From: Mesorhizobium sp. 1M-11
GTDB lineage: Bacteria; Pseudomonadota; Alphaproteobacteria; Rhizobiales; Rhizobiaceae
DNA length: 64,000 bases
Direction of reading: 5' to 3'
Assembly: GCF_001303895.1 (NCBI RefSeq)
Contig: NZ_LJSD01000017.1
Location: 1 to 64,000 of the forward strand
Shown piece by piece: positions 36,865 through 44,424 of the stretch (its first letter is position 1; the number at the start of each line of letters is the position of its first letter). The notes under the pieces were generated by a model, which ran no database searches, was not told where the DNA came from, and saw only the letters and a list, made by a program, of their open reading frames with translations. The translations under genes and the position numbers were made by a program.

Positions 36865-38049
36865 ATGATGCAGTCCAACACGACCGGCCGTATCGAACTT
36901 CAATCCGATGCGGAGGCACAAGCCCGCTTGGCGGCCATCGTCGATTCATCCTACGACGCCATCATCAGCAAGGATCTCAACAGCGTCATAACCAGCTGGA
37001 ATGCCGCCGCAGAACGCATGTTCGGCTACGGGGCAGGCGAGGCTGTGGGACAATCCATCCTGATGCTGATACCGGAGCATATGCGCAACGAAGAACAGGA
37101 GATCATCGAGCGCATCCGCAGCGGCGAACGCATTGCCAGCTACGAAACCGTTCGGCTGCGCAAGGATGGCACGCCGATCCACGTGTCCCTGACGATATCC
37201 CCGATCAAGACGTCGGAGGGCAAGATCATCGGCGCCTCCAAGATCGCCCGCGACATAACCGCGACGCGGGAAAACGAGCGCCGTATCCGGCTGCTGCTGC
37301 GCGAGGTCAACCATCGGGTGAAAAACCAGTATGCCGTCATCCTGGCAATGGTGAAGGAGACGAGCCGACGTGCCACGTCTCCGCAAGAGTTCGAGCGTCA
37401 TGTCAGGGATCGCATATGCGCGCTGTCGCGCTCCCACGATTTGCTCGTGCTCTCGGATTGGTCGGGCGCGAACGTGGCTGAACTGGTGCAGGAGCATCTC
37501 AAGCCTTTCGGACATGAGGAGCGGATCAAGGTTTCGGGATCGCTGCTGACATTGAACGCGCGCGCCGTTCAATATCTCGGCATGGCTCTGCACGAGCTGG
37601 GCACCAACTCAGCCAAATACGGTGCCCTGGCTTGTTCCAAGGGCTCCATAACGGTGACATGGCAAATAGCACCGGATGCGTCGGGCCTGCCTGTGCTGCA
37701 GCTCTGCTGGGAAGAAAATTTTACCGGTAAGCCGGCGGCTCATCACGAGGCAAATCCGCGTGGATTCGGAAGCATCGTGCTGTTGCGGGCCACGCCGCAA
37801 GCGCTGGATGGCAGCGCTGAAATCGATCGGGGCACCGGTTACGTGCGCTGGCTGCTCAAGGCCCCCGTCGAGAGCGTGACGGCTGTGCGAGACAACGAGG
37901 AAGAGCCGGCGCTCAGCCATCAGGTGTTCGACCCCGTCAGACGCGCCCGTTCACCATCGCTCCATGATAGCGTGCTCGGGAAGGCCTATTCCGGCACACA
38001 CCCAGTCCAGGCGCCGGTCGGCACCATAATTGTAAGCGGGACGAAATGA
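36865..38049 (+). CDS. PAS-HWE sensor histidine kinase
   Basis: A 394-residue soluble histidine kinase. A PAS/PAC domain covers about residues 20-135 (SSYDAIISKDLNSVITSWN; PAC end ASKIARDITA). An HWE-type kinase domain follows, with phospho-accepting His150 in LREVNHRVKN, the ALHELGTNSAKYGAL N-box and the W-E pair in CWEENF. HWE/HisKA_2 kinases commonly feed the PhyR-NepR-EcfG general stress pathway. The last 50 or so residues extend past the usual end of the domain and overlap the GFA gene on the other strand by 99 bases. The second ATG (36868) is an equally good start. Confidence 0.9.
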   Translation: MMQSNTTGRIELQSDAEAQARLAAIVDSSYDAIISKDLNSVITSWNAAAERMFGYGAGEAVGQSILMLIPEHMRNEEQEIIERIRSGERIASYETVRLRKDGTPIHVSLTISPIKTSEGKIIGASKIARDITATRENERRIRLLLREVNHRVKNQYAVILAMVKETSRRATSPQEFERHVRDRICALSRSHDLLVLSDWSGANVAELVQEHLKPFGHEERIKVSGSLLTLNARAVQYLGMALHELGTNSAKYGALACSKGSITVTWQIAPDASGLPVLQLCWEENFTGKPAAHHEANPRGFGSIVLLRATPQALDGSAEIDRGTGYVRWLLKAPVESVTAVRDNEEEPALSHQVFDPVRRARSPSLHDSVLGKAYSGTHPVQAPVGTIIVSGTK

Positions 38050-38343
38050 GTTCGGCTCATCGAATGTGCCGCCATGCAAAGCGATTTCGGCCGAGCCGTC
38101 ATAGTCCAGGGCAAGCGGTGTGCCACATCGCCTGCAGAAGCCGCGTCTGGCCAGCGGCGATGAGCGGCGAAAGCTAGGAGCCTGCCCTTCCCAGCGAAGG
38201 GCAGACCTCCCGACCCAGCACAACACGGCGAAAGCGCTGCCAGTCGAACGCCGGCACATCTCGCAGTGGCAATAGTGCACGCGCGGGTCCTGGCTTACGC
38301 TGTAGCGGATGTTGCCGCAAAGGCAGCCTCCACGACGCAGCAT
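37951..38343 (-). CDS. GFA-family (Mss4-like) zinc protein
   Basis: A 130-residue protein of the glutathione-dependent formaldehyde-activating (GFA/CENP-V) family. Zinc ligands are visible as CLCG, CHCEMCRR and FCRRCGTPL. Family members bind glutathione adducts, but most have no proven reaction. Its 3' end overlaps the HWE kinase gene convergently. It lies one base downstream of the DUF305 gene on the same strand and may be co-transcribed with it. Confidence 0.88.
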   Translation of the reverse strand: MLRRGGCLCGNIRYSVSQDPRVHYCHCEMCRRSTGSAFAVLCWVGRSALRWEGQAPSFRRSSPLARRGFCRRCGTPLALDYDGSAEIALHGGTFDEPNSFRPAYNYGADRRLDWVCAGIGLPEHAIMERW

Positions 38344-38344
38344 C

Positions 38345-38791
38345 TCAGACCGCCCCTACCAACAGGGCTTCCATCTGCCTGATCTCGTCCTGCTGCGACT
38401 TGATGATGGTGTCGCACAGTTCCTTGATCCCCGGCTTTTCCAGTTGCGCCTCCCGGCACATCAGAATCGCGCCGGAATGGTGCGGGATCATCGAGCGCAG
38501 GAACTGAGTATCACCGACGAGGCCCTGCATTCGCATCAGGCCGAAGGCTCCCATGAAAACGACGATGGCGCCAAGGCAGATGACGACGTTGGCCCGCTTG
38601 CTGGGATACATTCCCGGCATGGTGATGATCATCAGGATGGCCATGGGCGCCAGCATCATCAGCGCCATGTAGAGCATGTTCAGATTGTTGTAGAAATCCG
38701 CCCACGCATCGATCATGGCAAACATCACCAGATACATGACGATGGCGCTGAAGATCAGATTGACCGTCAGGTTGAGATAGGGCGTTCTCAT
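38345..38791 (-). CDS. DUF305-domain membrane protein
   Basis: A 148-residue protein with three membrane segments (about residues 8-28, 40-60 and 68-86) followed by a DUF305 region with the hallmark FLRSMIPHHSGAILMCREA. The paired His residues and Met-rich helices suggest metal handling; relatives occur beside copper genes. A C-terminal helix (IIKSQQDEIRQMEALL) matches the family. The ATG at 38791 gives the membrane start; an upstream in-phase frame is not supported. A candidate stress promoter lies 57-81 bases upstream. Confidence 0.85.
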   Translation of the reverse strand: MRTPYLNLTVNLIFSAIVMYLVMFAMIDAWADFYNNLNMLYMALMMLAPMAILMIITMPGMYPSKRANVVICLGAIVVFMGAFGLMRMQGLVGDTQFLRSMIPHHSGAILMCREAQLEKPGIKELCDTIIKSQQDEIRQMEALLVGAV

Positions 38792-38847
38792 GGCGCTTCC
38801 TCCAGCGAAATCTCGACTGGTCTTGTTCAAACGACGCTCATGGGATG

Positions 38848-38872
38848 AACCGGCGTTCATCCGGATGGTTCC
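38848..38872 (-). promoter_or_regulatory. Candidate EcfG/RpoE2-type promoter of the DUF305 gene
   Basis: Minus strand: GGAAC (38872-38868), 18 bases, TT (38849-38848). A perfect inverted repeat GGATGAAC/GTTCATCC (38843-38850 and 38855-38862) overlaps it and could hold an additional regulator. Confidence 0.6.
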
Positions 38873-39089
38873 TGAAAAGCCGGCAGCCCTCCGCTGGCGC
38901 GGTTCACCGTTTCACGGAAACGGCGGACTCACTCCATCGCCTTGTTCGACGCAATTCCGAGGGAAAACCGCGGCACACTTTTGCTGGAACTGTTTCAGCG
39001 CGATCGCCGGGATTTTCGCGATTTGGGATTGAGGCATCCATTCTGCAGTCGGCACGTTCCCCATTAGAGTAACGAACAGGGAGCAGGAA

Positions 39090-39500
39090 ATGTTGATTGC
39101 CAACGGAACCGTCATTGCCGTGTGCAATGGCGAAAAGCTCAGCCTCTATCGCAACCAAGGCGATGAATTCGCACTGAACCTTGCGCCGCTTGCCGTGGGC
39201 GAGGTGGAAACGCAGAACAAATCGAGCGGGGTGCGGCACCGCAATACGGCAGCCAACCCGGACGCGCAGCAGCTTGAGGAAGACGGCTTTGCTGCCGGCG
39301 TCGCCGGCATCCTTTCCGGCATGTTCCTGGCCAATGAATTCGAGCATCTGGTGGTGATCGCCGCGCCGCGCACACTGGGCGAATTGAGGAAGCGCTACCA
39401 CAGCCGCATGCTGCCGGCGATCCAGGCCGAAATCGCCAAGGACCTGACCGGCCACGCGCTACCGAACTTGCTGGCACTGCTCGATGCGGAGCGAGGTTAG
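39090..39500 (+). CDS. Host attachment-family protein
   Basis: A 136-residue protein of the family named 'protein required for attachment to host cells' in Agrobacterium-related bacteria. The opening strand TVIAVCNGEKLSLYRNQGDE, the central EEDGFAAGVAGILSGMFLANEFEHLVVIAAPRTLGELR and the LTGHAL end are typical. Despite the name it has no signal peptide and looks like a cytoplasmic release-factor-like fold; the role is not settled. AGGGAG precedes the ATG. No GGAAC-N18-TT promoter was found in front of it, unlike its neighbours. Confidence 0.8.
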   Translation: MLIANGTVIAVCNGEKLSLYRNQGDEFALNLAPLAVGEVETQNKSSGVRHRNTAANPDAQQLEEDGFAAGVAGILSGMFLANEFEHLVVIAAPRTLGELRKRYHSRMLPAIQAEIAKDLTGHALPNLLALLDAERG

Positions 39501-39540
39501 CGCTGGACGCGAGCCGGGAGGTTCAGAGAATAACAAAGAT

Positions 39541-39565
39541 GGAACCTCCGCACTGGGGAACCGTT
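39541..39565 (+). promoter_or_regulatory. Candidate EcfG/RpoE2-type promoter of the lipoprotein gene
   Basis: Plus strand: GGAAC (39541-39545) and CGTT (39562-39565) with a 16-base spacer, the best match in the window to the alphaproteobacterial GGAAC-N16-CGTT consensus. It ends 22 bases before the start codon. Confidence 0.7.
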
Positions 39566-39587
39566 CGTCCTCGAGGAGGATGACTCG

Positions 39588-39785
39588 ATGAAAATCCTTG
39601 CGCCGATTGCCCTGCTCGCCGCCGTCATGCTGGCGGCGTGCGACAATGGCGGCAGCAACGGCCAAAAGGGCAACGAGCCCGCCACGCAGAGCTCCGAAAC
39701 GGATAAAAACCAAGCCCCGCAGACAGGTACGGGCGGCAATCAACAGGGAACGCAACCATCCCAGCCGGCGAACCCGCCGCAATAG
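39588..39785 (+). CDS. Small predicted lipoprotein
   Basis: A 65-residue protein with a lipoprotein signal peptide: KILAPIALLAAVML and the lipobox LAAC, with the acylated Cys at residue 19. Asp follows the Cys, which in enterobacteria favours the inner membrane. The mature part is a 46-residue Gly/Asn/Gln/Pro-rich stretch without structure. A strong GAGGAGG ribosome site and a stress-type promoter precede it. No family was recognised. Confidence 0.75.
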   Translation: MKILAPIALLAAVMLAACDNGGSNGQKGNEPATQSSETDKNQAPQTGTGGNQQGTQPSQPANPPQ

Positions 39786-39794
39786 GAGGTCCAG

Positions 39795-39944
39795 ATGTTC
39801 GAGAACGAAATGTGGCTGCTTCTGCTCACCGTCGGCCCGATTGTTCTTGCTGGCGTGATAGCCTTCGCTCTTCTCACGCGGCGCAGGAAAGGTCCGGCTG
39901 AACAGCGGGAACAGGACGCGGCAACGAGGAAGCTTTACCGCTAA
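39795..39944 (+). CDS. 49-residue single-pass membrane protein
   Basis: The ATG at 39795 follows TAGGAGG by six bases, nine bases after the lipoprotein stop, so the two form an operon. The product starts with acidic FENE and has one membrane segment (MWLLLLTVGPIVLAGVIAFA, residues about 6-25). It ends in a basic/acidic tail (RRRKGPAEQREQ). The positive charges after the helix predict an N-out, C-in topology. No family was recognised, but gene structure and ribosome site support it. Confidence 0.7.
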   Translation: MFENEMWLLLLTVGPIVLAGVIAFALLTRRRKGPAEQREQDAATRKLYR

Positions 39945-40008
39945 CCGGTTGAGCTTCTGACATTAGTCATGGCGTCCAAGCGCAGCTTTTCCGAAAGGAG
40001 ATGTTGTG

Positions 40009-40131
40009 ATGGTTCAGAAGAGACGGGTACGATCCAGGAAGCACCCAACGGGTCAGCCTGTTTCTGGCTGTGGTTTCGAATGCGACGATTGCGCTGGCCT
40101 TTTCACCCAGATGGGATGGCCTTTTGTCTAG
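40009..40131 (+). CDS. 40-residue Cys-motif peptide (possible)
   Basis: A short frame with AAAGGAG (39995-40001) seven bases before the ATG. The N-terminus is strongly basic (VQKRRVRSRKH) and the middle carries CGFECDDC, a CxxxCxxC arrangement that could bind zinc or an iron-sulfur cluster. It lies 64 bases downstream of the 49-residue gene on the same strand. No family is recognised, and short frames with good ribosome sites do occur by chance. Confidence 0.4.
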   Translation: MVQKRRVRSRKHPTGQPVSGCGFECDDCAGLFTQMGWPFV

Positions 40132-40190
40132 CGCGCGTGGCGCTGACTCGATGTGGCCTACACCTTGCCTGAGGTCGGTTCCGGAAAGGA

Positions 40191-40400
40191 TTATCGACTT
40201 AACGGCCGCCGAGAAAGCTCGATCAGTTCCTTCTCATCCCTGATCCCAAGCTGGTAGTTCGCGATGATCCTTGAGGCGCGCTGCTCCCGGGCTTCATTCG
40301 TCTCGCCTTCGATGGTGGTTTCAGCAAAAATCCTGCTGAGCAGCGCGACTTCCGCAGGCTGAAATACCGCAGCATCTTCCAGCTTTCGGCGAATGGGCAT
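40191..40400 (-). CDS. Small hypothetical protein
   Basis: A 69-residue helical, charged protein (MPIRRKLEDAAVFQPAEVAL ... ASRIIANYQLGIRDEKELIEL) without membrane segment or signal peptide. GGGAG precedes the ATG at 40400. Its regular helix pattern and rhizobial-style composition suggest a real cytoplasmic protein, but I recognise no family. The strand is opposite to the preceding small genes. Confidence 0.55.
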   Translation of the reverse strand: MPIRRKLEDAAVFQPAEVALLSRIFAETTIEGETNEAREQRASRIIANYQLGIRDEKELIELSRRPLSR

Positions 40401-40601
40401 GGCATCACTCCCTCGCGGGCAATATACGTGCCGATGCCTAGAATGCAAAAGCCTCGGGCGAACCTTGGGTGGGGATATATTGCCTGGATTGCGCTCGCTG
40501 ACAGCCAAGCGCAAAGCGCGCCCAGCCTTCACAGGCCAGGAAGAAACCAATCTAGCGCCAATGTTTCCGACGACAACCCGGACTGAACCTTTCGGACCGA
40601 T

Positions 40602-40838
40602 CTAGCGAGCCGTTATGCTGCGTTTGCGGCTACGTGCCGTTGCTGCTTTTGCTGGTTGGCTTGCGATCTCCGCGGCTTCCTGGGCAAGGCGGGCCTGACG
40701 CAAACGCTGAGTCTTGGCCCTGCGCTGAGCCGCTTCGTCGTTGATTATCGCCTTTGCGGCTCTCGACGTGTTCTCGTCCTTCGACTCCACCCGCGTCGGT
40801 TTCGGCTTGAACGCATCGTTGGGAATTGACTTGTTCAT
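40602..40838 (-). CDS. Small basic hypothetical protein
   Basis: A 78-residue protein rich in Lys, Arg and Ala, with a long predicted helix (AAKAIINDEAAQRRAKTQRL ...) and a basic tail (ARSRKRSITAR). The composition suits nucleic-acid binding, though no domain is recognised. The ATG at 40838 lies just beyond the cold-shock gene's terminator and is preferred to an ATG at 40931 upstream of that terminator. Read-through from the cold-shock gene is possible. Confidence 0.55.
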   Translation of the reverse strand: MNKSIPNDAFKPKPTRVESKDENTSRAAKAIINDEAAQRRAKTQRLRQARLAQEAAEIASQPAKAATARSRKRSITAR

Positions 40839-40855
40839 GTCGCACTTTCTCCGAA

Positions 40856-40883
40856 AAAGAAAAAAGGCCGGGCAAGCCCGACC
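40856..40883 (-). terminator. Rho-independent terminator after the cold-shock gene
   Basis: On the minus strand the stem GGTCGGGC/GCCCGGCC with a TT loop (40883-40866, one mismatch) is followed by a T-rich tail (40865-40856). This is a strong terminator for the cold-shock transcript. Confidence 0.85.
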
Positions 40884-40951
40884 TTCTCCAAAAGCCATCT
40901 CGATGGCCGATGCCAGTACATCCGTGGTCAAAGGCCAGAAACGACCCTGTC

Positions 40952-41161
40952 TCAGATCGCTTGCAGATTTTCCGCAGAGCTTTTGCCGGTTCTCTGATCG
41001 GCGACTACTTCGAAGTTCAGCTTCTGCCCTTCGGCAAGACCGCGCATACCCGCGCGCTCCACTGCCGATACGTGGACGAAGACATCCTTCGAGCCATCAT
41101 CCGGCTCGATAAATCCGAAACCCTTTGTAGAATTAAAGAACTTTACTGTTCCGGAAGCCAT
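40952..41161 (-). CDS. Cold-shock domain protein (CspA family)
   Basis: A 69-residue single cold-shock domain that binds single-stranded RNA/DNA and melts mRNA structure. RNP1 is KGFGFIEP (residues about 13-20) and RNP2 is VFVHVSAV (about 27-34). The ATG at 41161 gives the family start [10 protein letters not shown]; upstream in-phase starts would only add leader. The leader beyond it is A/T-rich with several T-runs, as in cold-shock mRNAs. A terminator lies downstream. Confidence 0.95.
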   Translation of the reverse strand: MASGTVKFFNSTKGFGFIEPDDGSKDVFVHVSAVERAGMRGLAEGQKLNFEVVADQRTGKSSAENLQAI

Positions 41162-41792
41162 TAGAATTCCTTTCAATTGACATAGAAATTTGTCGCCTGA
41201 CATCATGCCAAACGCCACAGTCTTCGAAATTGAGAGGAAGATCGGTTAGGCGCCGAAGCGCGAAAACAAGCTCAACAGGCAAGATCGATACGAAATACTT
41301 AGAACCAATTTAGAGAAAATACAAGGCTTGCGAAAAAATATTCAAATTAGACATGGACAGCAAGGTGCAAGGAGCGCATCGTTTTCTTTGGGTGGCAGCC
41401 AACTCGAAAGGACGGGAACAAGCAGATGCGTGCGTTTTACGCTACCAGTAAAAATGCGCTGCTTCGGCTTCGCCGCGACCTGTGGGGCCTGCCATGGGAA
41501 AAGTCAGCAGTCGCTAAAAATGCGATGACGGCCGTTCCGCCGTCATCGGTAACGCGGCGGCGCCGTGATGACGACGCCGTGGGCGCAGTGCGACGTGCAA
41601 GGGAAACGATGGATCGAAATCATCTCATCTAAGCGCTCGTCATTGGCCAACTGACTTTCCCGGTTCAAACTCAAGACACGGCAAGGCGTCGCCTGACCGG
41701 AGGACTGGAAATAGCCGGCGGCTTACACGGTTGGAAATGGAATTGCCGCTTGAACAACGCTTGCCGGGACGCTATGCGCCCCGGCGGTTAAA
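41162..41792. other. 631-base gap without a convincing gene
   Basis: The part up to about 41350 is A/T-rich and is probably the cold-shock promoter and leader. A 68-codon plus-strand frame at 41426-41632 lacks a ribosome site and reads as low-complexity Arg-rich sequence. A 9-bp hairpin (GATGACGGC 41524-41532 with GCCGTCATC 41539-41547) has no T-run. A small RNA is possible but not supported. Confidence 0.5.
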
Positions 41793-42098
41793 TTACTTAC
41801 CGCAGTAATTGTCATTCACGATAGGGCCTGTACCGGCCTGTGGTCCGTCATATGCCGGCTCGTAAGCACACGGACCAGCACTGCTGTTGCCCTGAGACGG
41901 TCCACTCTGGTCGTTGATGCTCTGGGTGGTCATCGTGTCCACCTGGCTTGGATAGACCGGCTGAGGTTCCACTGCAGTCGGTGCCGGCTGGTTCGGGTCG
42001 ACGCGGTCATTGACCATCGGGTCACCGATATTCTGCGCCATAGCCGAACCGGCAAGTCCGATCGCGAAAGCTGAAGCGATTACGATCTTCTTGAGCAT
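41793..42098 (-). CDS. Small exported protein
   Basis: A 101-residue protein with a clear Sec signal peptide (MLKKIVIASAFAIGLAGSAMA, cleavage after AMA at residue 21). The 80-residue mature part is Pro/Gln/Asn-rich and low in structure, with two Cys near the C-terminus (GPCAYEP and NYCGK) that could form a disulfide. GGAGAG precedes the ATG. A candidate stress promoter lies 39-63 bases upstream. No family was recognised. Confidence 0.75.
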   Translation of the reverse strand: MLKKIVIASAFAIGLAGSAMAQNIGDPMVNDRVDPNQPAPTAVEPQPVYPSQVDTMTTQSINDQSGPSQGNSSAGPCAYEPAYDGPQAGTGPIVNDNYCGK

Positions 42099-42136
42099 GA
42101 TGCTCTCCTTCCGTCTGGTTACGGTTGCATAGGGCT

Positions 42137-42161
42137 AACCGGACAAAGGAATGAAGGTTCC
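42137..42161 (-). promoter_or_regulatory. Candidate EcfG/RpoE2-type promoter of the small exported protein
   Basis: Minus strand: GGAAC (42161-42157), 18 bases, TT (42138-42137); the bases before TT are CCGG, as at two other sites in the island. Confidence 0.6.
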
Positions 42162-42556
42162 GACAAAAGTCGGTCTATTTCCGCCCCTGTTTTCAGGACG
42201 GGCGCAAGACGGCCAACAAGACGGAGAAGATCGTTACTACCAGTTGTTTTCGACTGGCCGCGTCGCGTGATGGCAGCCCACGCAGCCAGCCGTGTGACGC
42301 GTTCGAAGCAGGCGGGATTGGCATTTCGAACGTTCGGTAAATCAGACCTCTTCGTGGCAATCGTACACACCCTTTTCGCCGCAAGATTTCGCCGCGCTCC
42401 AGGGCTCGGGTCTTCCAGCCGGGTATCGGAGGTTCCGGCTTTGGCATGACCGGCTTGAGGATCGAGCCCCGGTTTTCCCGTTTCACGGCATGTCGGCTCC
42501 GATTGCGTGTAACCAATCGGGGCAGGCGGCGTTGGTTCCAGAAATCTCTGGCCGAA
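42162..42556. other. 395-base gap without a convincing gene
   Basis: Several frames are open on both strands, as expected at this GC content, but none has a ribosome site or family-like sequence. I see no repeat or strong hairpin here. Confidence 0.5.
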
Positions 42557-42856
42557 CTATCGGTGTCCCTTCTTGAACAGGGGCTCGCGCGGTTTAGCCG
42601 CCACAAACGGCAAGTCTTCGGCGCGAACGTAAATGCCAGTCACTTCTGCAAAGCCTATGAACGTTCGCATGGCGTCAAATTCCGACACCCTGCCAATCGA
42701 CACGGCGTTGCAGGCATTCCAGGTGCACTGGTAAACATGGCCACGCCTGTCCTCTGGCCAGCGCCGAAGGAAATTGAGTGCCCGGTCAACGGTAGCGATT
42801 TCTTCAACTCTGTCCTCAAACATCACGTGCACAGGTCTATTCGGCTGCCTATCCAT
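42557..42856 (-). CDS. DUF982-domain protein
   Basis: A 99-residue protein matching DUF982, a short family found almost only in rhizobia. It shows VHVMFEDRVEEIATVDRALN, the FLRRWPEDRRGHVYQ segment and the closing FDAMRTFIGFAEVTGI helix. The ATG at 42856 follows GGAGG by five bases, which decides the start over one at 42874. The function of the family is unknown. It has no membrane segment or signal peptide. Confidence 0.85.
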   Translation of the reverse strand: MDRQPNRPVHVMFEDRVEEIATVDRALNFLRRWPEDRRGHVYQCTWNACNAVSIGRVSEFDAMRTFIGFAEVTGIYVRAEDLPFVAAKPREPLFKKGHR

Positions 42857-42975
42857 TTCAGCCTCCAAGCCCACATCTATGGGTTTGGTTCAACGCACTG
42901 ATGCATACCCAGGTTTCAGGAATCTTGGCGACGGGCGGCCGCGAGCAAGGGGGTGGTCCCGCCAACGGTCTCAGT

Positions 42976-43248
42976 TCAGCGTGTCGGCATCGGGCCGGGT
43001 GCCGGGTCGGGCAGGGGGCCTGGTGGCGTGGGCGGTCCGGGGTCCGGCACAGGCGGGATCGGACGCGTCGGTTCAGGGAATGGCCGCGATTGCCCTCGCG
43101 CATGGGGCGGGATCTCCTTAACCTCATTCGGGTCCGGCGCAGGGATTTCCTGTGGCAACGGCCTGGGTTGAGGGTCTTCGTCTGGTCTGGGTTGGGGCTC
43201 AGGCGGCGGATTTGGCACGTCGGGGGCCGGCTTTTTCGGGTCTGCCAT
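42976..43248 (-). CDS. Proline-rich low-complexity protein
   Basis: A 90-residue protein in which roughly one residue in three is Pro, in PxP and PP repeats with Asp/Glu/Arg between (PDVPNPPPEPQPRPDEDPQP and further on PPTPPGPLPDPAPGPMP). It has no signal peptide or membrane segment and must be extended or disordered. GAGGAGATG before the start and a stress-type promoter upstream support it as a gene. Chance low-complexity coding is the main alternative. Confidence 0.6.
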   Translation of the reverse strand: MADPKKPAPDVPNPPPEPQPRPDEDPQPRPLPQEIPAPDPNEVKEIPPHARGQSRPFPEPTRPIPPVPDPGPPTPPGPLPDPAPGPMPTR

Positions 43249-43279
43249 GGTGACATCTCCTCGGTTGCTTCCAAGGAGC

Positions 43280-43304
43280 AATTCCAGCCACGATTTGATG
43301 TTCC
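43280..43304 (-). promoter_or_regulatory. Candidate EcfG/RpoE2-type promoter of the proline-rich gene
   Basis: Minus strand: GGAAC (43304-43300), 18 bases, TT (43281-43280), about 32 bases before the start codon. Confidence 0.5.
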
Positions 43305-43402
43305 GAAAAAATGCAGGATCGCAGTGGCGACCGAAGAATTGCCCGGCTCAGTGTCCACAAGTGCGAGCGCAAAACCTAGCATATCCAACCAATCATCATC
43401 GC

Positions 43403-44365
43403 TCAGTTCCGGCTGGCGACGTCTGGATACAAGGCTTTTGCCAAATCGCGTATTGCATCGGCCGTGCGCGGACCAAAGCCGATCATATAGGCTCCGTCGA
43501 GCACAACGAGTGTCTTGTCTTTCGCTGCAGGTGTGGCTGCCAATGCCGGTATGGAAAACACCTCGCTCGCCGTTGGGCCGCCCTTGCCATCGCTCATCAT
43601 CAAGACGACGTCGGGGGCCAACTGGATCAATTTTTCTTCCGATGCGGCTTTGTAGCCGACCACCTCCGCCATCGGATTGATCCCTCCGGCGTAGCGGATG
43701 ATGGCATCGGCGGCAGTACCCGATCCCGCCGCCGTCAGGCGCACAAGGCCGTGAAAGAACACCACTTTCTTGCGTCTGTCCGTTGGGATGTCGGCCGTGA
43801 GTTTTGCAGCGGTATCAAACGCTTCCGTCACCTGGCGGGATAAGTCCGTTCCCGCCTGCTTGAGATCGAGTGCTGCAGCCACGAGGTCGATCTTGCGCCG
43901 GATTCCGTCACGCGAATTGTCTTCCGGAACATAGACGATCGGGGTCTTGAGAGATGACAGCACATCGATTGCTTCCGCAGGGCCGATGTCTTCCGCTGCA
44001 ATGATCAAATCCGGATCGAGGGCAGCCAAACCTTCGACGGAGAGTTTGCGCCTGTAGCCAACATTGGGCTTGTTCGCCGCATCGTGCGGATATTTGCTGC
44101 CTCGGTCGACGGCAACGATGCGTTCGCCGGCACCAAGCCCAAAGACGATCTCGGTGATGTCCGACCCAAGCGCCACAATCCGCTTTGCCGAACCGGTTTC
44201 CACCAGGCGCCCTCGGGCATCGAGAATTTCGACCGCCGCCGCGCTTGAACAGACAAAGATCGCTGCTGCCGACAAGAACAGCGCGACAGTCACGCAACGC
44301 CGTATCAGCCTGCCGACGAGACTTTCAGCCAGACTGTTCCGCGTTCGGTTTTGGCCTGTGGCCAT
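43403..44365 (-). CDS. hmuT: Hemin ABC transporter periplasmic binding protein
   Basis: A 320-residue cluster-A-III type binding protein for heme. The N-terminus has a signal peptide (CVTVALFLSAAAIFVCSSAAA). Family features are RIVALGSDITEIVFGLGAGERIVAVDRGSKYP, LDPDLIIAAEDIGP and a conserved Tyr in VGYRRKLS near the heme site. The ATG at 44365 is preferred over an in-phase TTG at 44380. The permease (hmuU), ATPase (hmuV) and hmuS normally next to hmuT are not in the window; the next gene downstream is unrelated. It diverges from the receptor gene around an iron box. Confidence 0.88.
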   Translation of the reverse strand: MATGQNRTRNSLAESLVGRLIRRCVTVALFLSAAAIFVCSSAAAVEILDARGRLVETGSAKRIVALGSDITEIVFGLGAGERIVAVDRGSKYPHDAANKPNVGYRRKLSVEGLAALDPDLIIAAEDIGPAEAIDVLSSLKTPIVYVPEDNSRDGIRRKIDLVAAALDLKQAGTDLSRQVTEAFDTAAKLTADIPTDRRKKVVFFHGLVRLTAAGSGTAADAIIRYAGGINPMAEVVGYKAASEEKLIQLAPDVVLMMSDGKGGPTASEVFSIPALAATPAAKDKTLVVLDGAYMIGFGPRTADAIRDLAKALYPDVASRN

Positions 44366-44424
44366 GGCGCTCGTTCCCAATTCAGGAGGATTTCATTTTC
44401 TGTTCGAGGCCTATACGAATAAAG

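Noticed and set aside
41426..41632. A 68-codon plus-strand frame in the gap upstream of the cold-shock gene
   Set aside because: No ribosome site, Arg-rich low-complexity sequence, and a nearby GGAAC-N13-CGTT has the wrong spacing for the stress promoter.
42193..42606. A 137-codon minus-strand frame overlapping the DUF982 gene end
   Set aside because: It overlaps a recognisable family gene in another phase and has no ribosome site or domain.
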